This document shows positions 61,826 through 64,000 of a stretch of DNA of 64,000 nucleotides, one piece after another. Source of the DNA: Cryptomeria japonica (taxonomy: Eukaryota > Streptophyta > Pinopsida > Cupressales > Cupressaceae); contig NC_081406.1 of the NCBI RefSeq assembly GCF_030272615.1, positions 192,393,891-192,457,890 of the forward strand, written 5' to 3'. Made by a program: the position numbers and the translations under genes. The notes below the pieces were generated by a model. It worked only from the letters and a program-made list of their open reading frames with translations, did not search any database and had not been told where the DNA came from. The stretch's first letter is position 1; every line of letters begins with the position of its first letter.

Positions 61826-62860
61826 CGTCTCCCTCATCCTGGTGATCATGTACATATGCATCACTCGAATCCGCAGATGCCTCGTGATCCTTGCTAGTGG
61901 AATCTTTCACTCACATCCATGGACCGGGGTTACCTCTTGAATAATCTAAAGGAAATATGACTCTGGGGTGGCTCATGTCCCACCATGTGATATACCTATG
62001 ATGAACTCCCATATCATCATTAAAGGGGACCACGACATCTATCTCCTCATCATCTGAATCTATAAGCTCTACATCTTCACTGGTAGGCCTAAGAATTGCT
62101 CCCATTCTCGCAACAACTCGAGAATGTTGTATGAAGATTGAGACATCTGAAGGAATGCCCTACTCTATCCCAAACTGCCGCCTAACTCAGTCGAAGTAGA
62201 ACGGGACTATAATGTAACTGTGCCATCCCTCTAGGGTGCAATTCCTCTACATTAGGTGAATTTTTCTATGCTTGTCTATCCAAGTGGCCATTTGTCGGAA
62301 CAACCTCCAAGCAATGTCCTATGATCTCAATCTATCTATGACAACTCTCCAATACAACAGATCACCATTCTGCCATGGTTTGGTAAGTGGGTAAGCATAT
62401 AATCTAGGCACATCGACATCCACATCAGCTAGTACTTGTGTTGTCCTAGTACATGTGAGTTCTCAAACATCCAAATCTGCAGAAGGGTGCATGTCATCAA
62501 ACTAGTCCCCTTGACATAGACATACTCTCCTAGATCATGGTAGAGATGAGCTAACATGATCCATCCCCAGGAGAACATTGTTTGTTTCTCCTCCATCGCT
62601 CGAATAGCATAAGTGAGGCCCCCATGTATGTGACTACCCAGTCGATTAGGGCATATGGCTATCCCCATTGTGGGTATCATCAATCTCCTCACAAGAAGAA
62701 TGGCGCCAATGGGATGTAGTAACCAATGGATCATAATCTGACCCATCGTCTCGCTAGGAATCGCTCGCCTGATGTAGTACATCTCTCTCTCCTAAATGAT
62801 GATGGTAAGTGACCTGTCTAATACCTCATTGTATGTCCTCTAATGGGAAGTATCAGTATG
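61826..62860 (-). pseudogene. antisense plant-mobile-domain (PMD) ORF of Tat element
   Basis: Minus strand, opposite to gag/pol. Two open blocks (62782-62429 and 62105-61911) and the stops between them give, in order, FSWGWIMLAHLYHDL, LLQIWMFENSH, DIAWRLF, VRRQFGIE and GIPSD, and HHRYITWWD. This matches the PMD pattern: Trp/Leu-rich helices, LLQxWxxE, then VxRQFGxxQxIP and YxxWW. PMD is known from MAIL1-type plant proteins and from transposons; Tat elements with antisense extra ORFs are known. At least five stops make this copy dead. The N-terminal part would lie right of 62920 and is displaced by the copia-type LTR. Confidence 0.7.
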
Positions 62861-62920
62861 CAGTACGCATCCTCAAGAGTGACTTATTGGCAATTGACAC
62901 TCAATTGGTTGGTTTCACTG

Positions 62921-63804
62921 TGTTGTCATTGATGGCAACATGATATATTGTTCTGGCTTCATGTTATGGTTCAGTTGTGTATCGGCAGGCACTACACAAG
63001 CACTGGCACCGACATGATAGAAGGATTTCTTTGGTTACCGGAAATGCAGGCCGACATGGTTTAGAATATGGCTATCGGTATTGGAGGCTGACATCTCTTG
63101 GTTCCATCATCGACAATTGATTTTGATATTCATGTATTTATGTTATCTAGCCGACATGTAATTTGATATTGTAAATATCTTTGTGAGCCGACATAAGGCA
63201 CGATAAATTGTATAGGGTATATAGGTCAGTTGGATTAGATCATTTTTCATATAGGAGATTATGGAATATGTGGATGTGATATAATGCGATATATATCACA
63301 GAGATCATGTATGTAAGGATATTTATGTAAGGGTTATTTCGGTAAAGGGTTTAGGGTTTCAAACCGGAACAGACAGAACTTAACCAGAACTATATTTTGG
63401 CATAGAAGATGTTATCCTAGTAGCTCACTCATTTCTCTGGATTGAAGTCTAGATTTATATGTAGTTAGTGAGGCTCCTTTTGTGATTGAGTAGTGTGCTT
63501 TAGGCCCTTCCTGCAAGTGCAGGCCCCTTATATTTTGTAATATCTCTTCATATGGCCAATGGATTGATATTGTGGGTCACAAATCCCACCGTGGTTTTTC
63601 CTCTTTGAGGTTTTCCATGTATAATTTTGTGTGTTATGGTTCTCATTTATGTTATTGGCTTATTGGTTTCTTTACTTCTTTCAATTTTGTATATATCGGT
63701 ATACCAGTTGGTGTATGCATGTTTTAATAAGGCTAAAATAGATATTTTTGGTATAACACTGATTCACCCCCCCCCCCCCCTCTCAGTGTTATTGGATTCC
63801 AACA
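62921..63804 (+). repeat. 5' LTR of copia-type element (884 bp)
   Basis: TGTTGTCATTGATGGC...ATTCCAACA, with TGTTG/CAACA ends. The C-rich tract and CTCTCAGTGTT (63769-63790) just before the end are typical of copia LTRs. Confidence 0.8.
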
Positions 63805-63806
63805 AT

Positions 63807-63819
63807 TGGTATCAGAGCC
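63807..63819 (+). other. Primer-binding site, tRNA-iMet
   Basis: TGGTATCAGAGCC is a perfect match to the common plant initiator-Met primer site. Confidence 0.92.
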
Positions 63820-63872
63820 TTGTGCCTCGGAGGAAGTTTAACAGCTTGAGGGAGATCCCGAATCCAGAATCC

Positions 63873-64000
63873 ATGGATATGAGTTTGGAGAAACAACTTG
63901 AGATGGCACTTGAAGATTATGATGTTAAAAGATTGAAGAACTTAAAGCTACAAGATGAATTGAATTCTGCTAAGGAATTCATTCTTGTCCTACATAAGAG
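63873..64000 (+). CDS. probable copia-type gag N-terminus, partial
   Basis: ATG at 63873 opens MDMSLEKQLEMALEDYDVKR and stays open to the window edge. The Leu/Glu/Lys pattern suggests a coiled coil. It lies about 50 bp after the primer site, where gag begins. There is too little sequence to confirm the family. Confidence 0.5.
   Translation, partial: MDMSLEKQLEMALEDYDVKRLKNLKLQDELNSAKEFILVLHK

Larger units (their letters stand above)
62921..64000 (+). mobile_element. Ty1/copia-type element, 5' end only
   Basis: The 5' LTR (62921-63804), primer site and first 128 bp of a coding region are inside the window; the rest lies beyond 64000. It interrupts the 3' part of the Tat element. Confidence 0.8.

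Noticed and set aside
61665-61940. Plus-strand Leu/Ile-rich 91-codon frame
   Set aside because: It is the complement of the acidic Asp/Glu-rich end of the antisense PMD region, hence a shadow.

Overview
The window is AT-rich nuclear DNA from a large, repeat-packed plant genome. It holds Ty1/copia LTRs with initiator-Met primer sites, plant-type L1 LINEs with RNase H and DUF4283 ORF1, a Ty3 chromovirus, and Tat-lineage Ty3 elements with two RNase H domains. A gymnosperm fits the long, old, deeply nested elements, but no feature proves it. Nearly all coding matter is decayed transposon. Only one stretch (11337-11684, minus) looks like an ordinary host gene, with four G-boxes upstream.

Layout from left to right: 1-2.3 kb is featureless apart from a 160-bp tandem duplication. 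2.3-7.5 kb is a 5'-truncated LINE (+) with dead RT and RNase H, followed by an unrecognised coding-like stretch. 8.0-9.7 kb is an ORF1-only LINE copy (-) between perfect 20-bp target-site duplications (TSDs). 11.0-12.1 kb is the small host gene. 12.9-19.35 kb is a second ORF1-only LINE (-) split by a copia-type element (13226-18533) with 521-bp LTRs. 20.2-22.97 kb is a short non-autonomous LTR element (-); one of its LTRs carries a 776-bp solo LTR and the other preserves the empty site.

25.1-34.25 kb is the remnant of a minus-strand Tat-like element: 5' LTR 32688-34252, primer site, repeat-rich leader and a gag-like fragment. A 4.17-kb solo LTR (27374-31544, TSD AGGAT) lies inside it. This solo LTR carries a TATA box, a 131-codon ORF and three AATAAA signals. 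The ORF begins with an in-register imitation of the histone H3 tail (H3 R2 and K4 to K9 conserved).

34.25-39.26 kb is old spacer with a Ty3 integrase scrap and microsatellites. 39.26-62.92 kb is a plus-strand Tat element: 5' LTR, gag, protease, G-patch, RT, RNase H, second RNase H, integrase, then an antisense plant-mobile-domain ORF. A complete 13.7-kb chromovirus (42250-55916, minus, TSD GAACC) sits inside its protease, and a copia-type 5' LTR (62921-63804) interrupts its 3' part. The inferred order is: Tat first, then the chromovirus and the copia element into it. Stops of the TGG/CAG-to-TAG type recur throughout, as expected for methylated, silenced elements.
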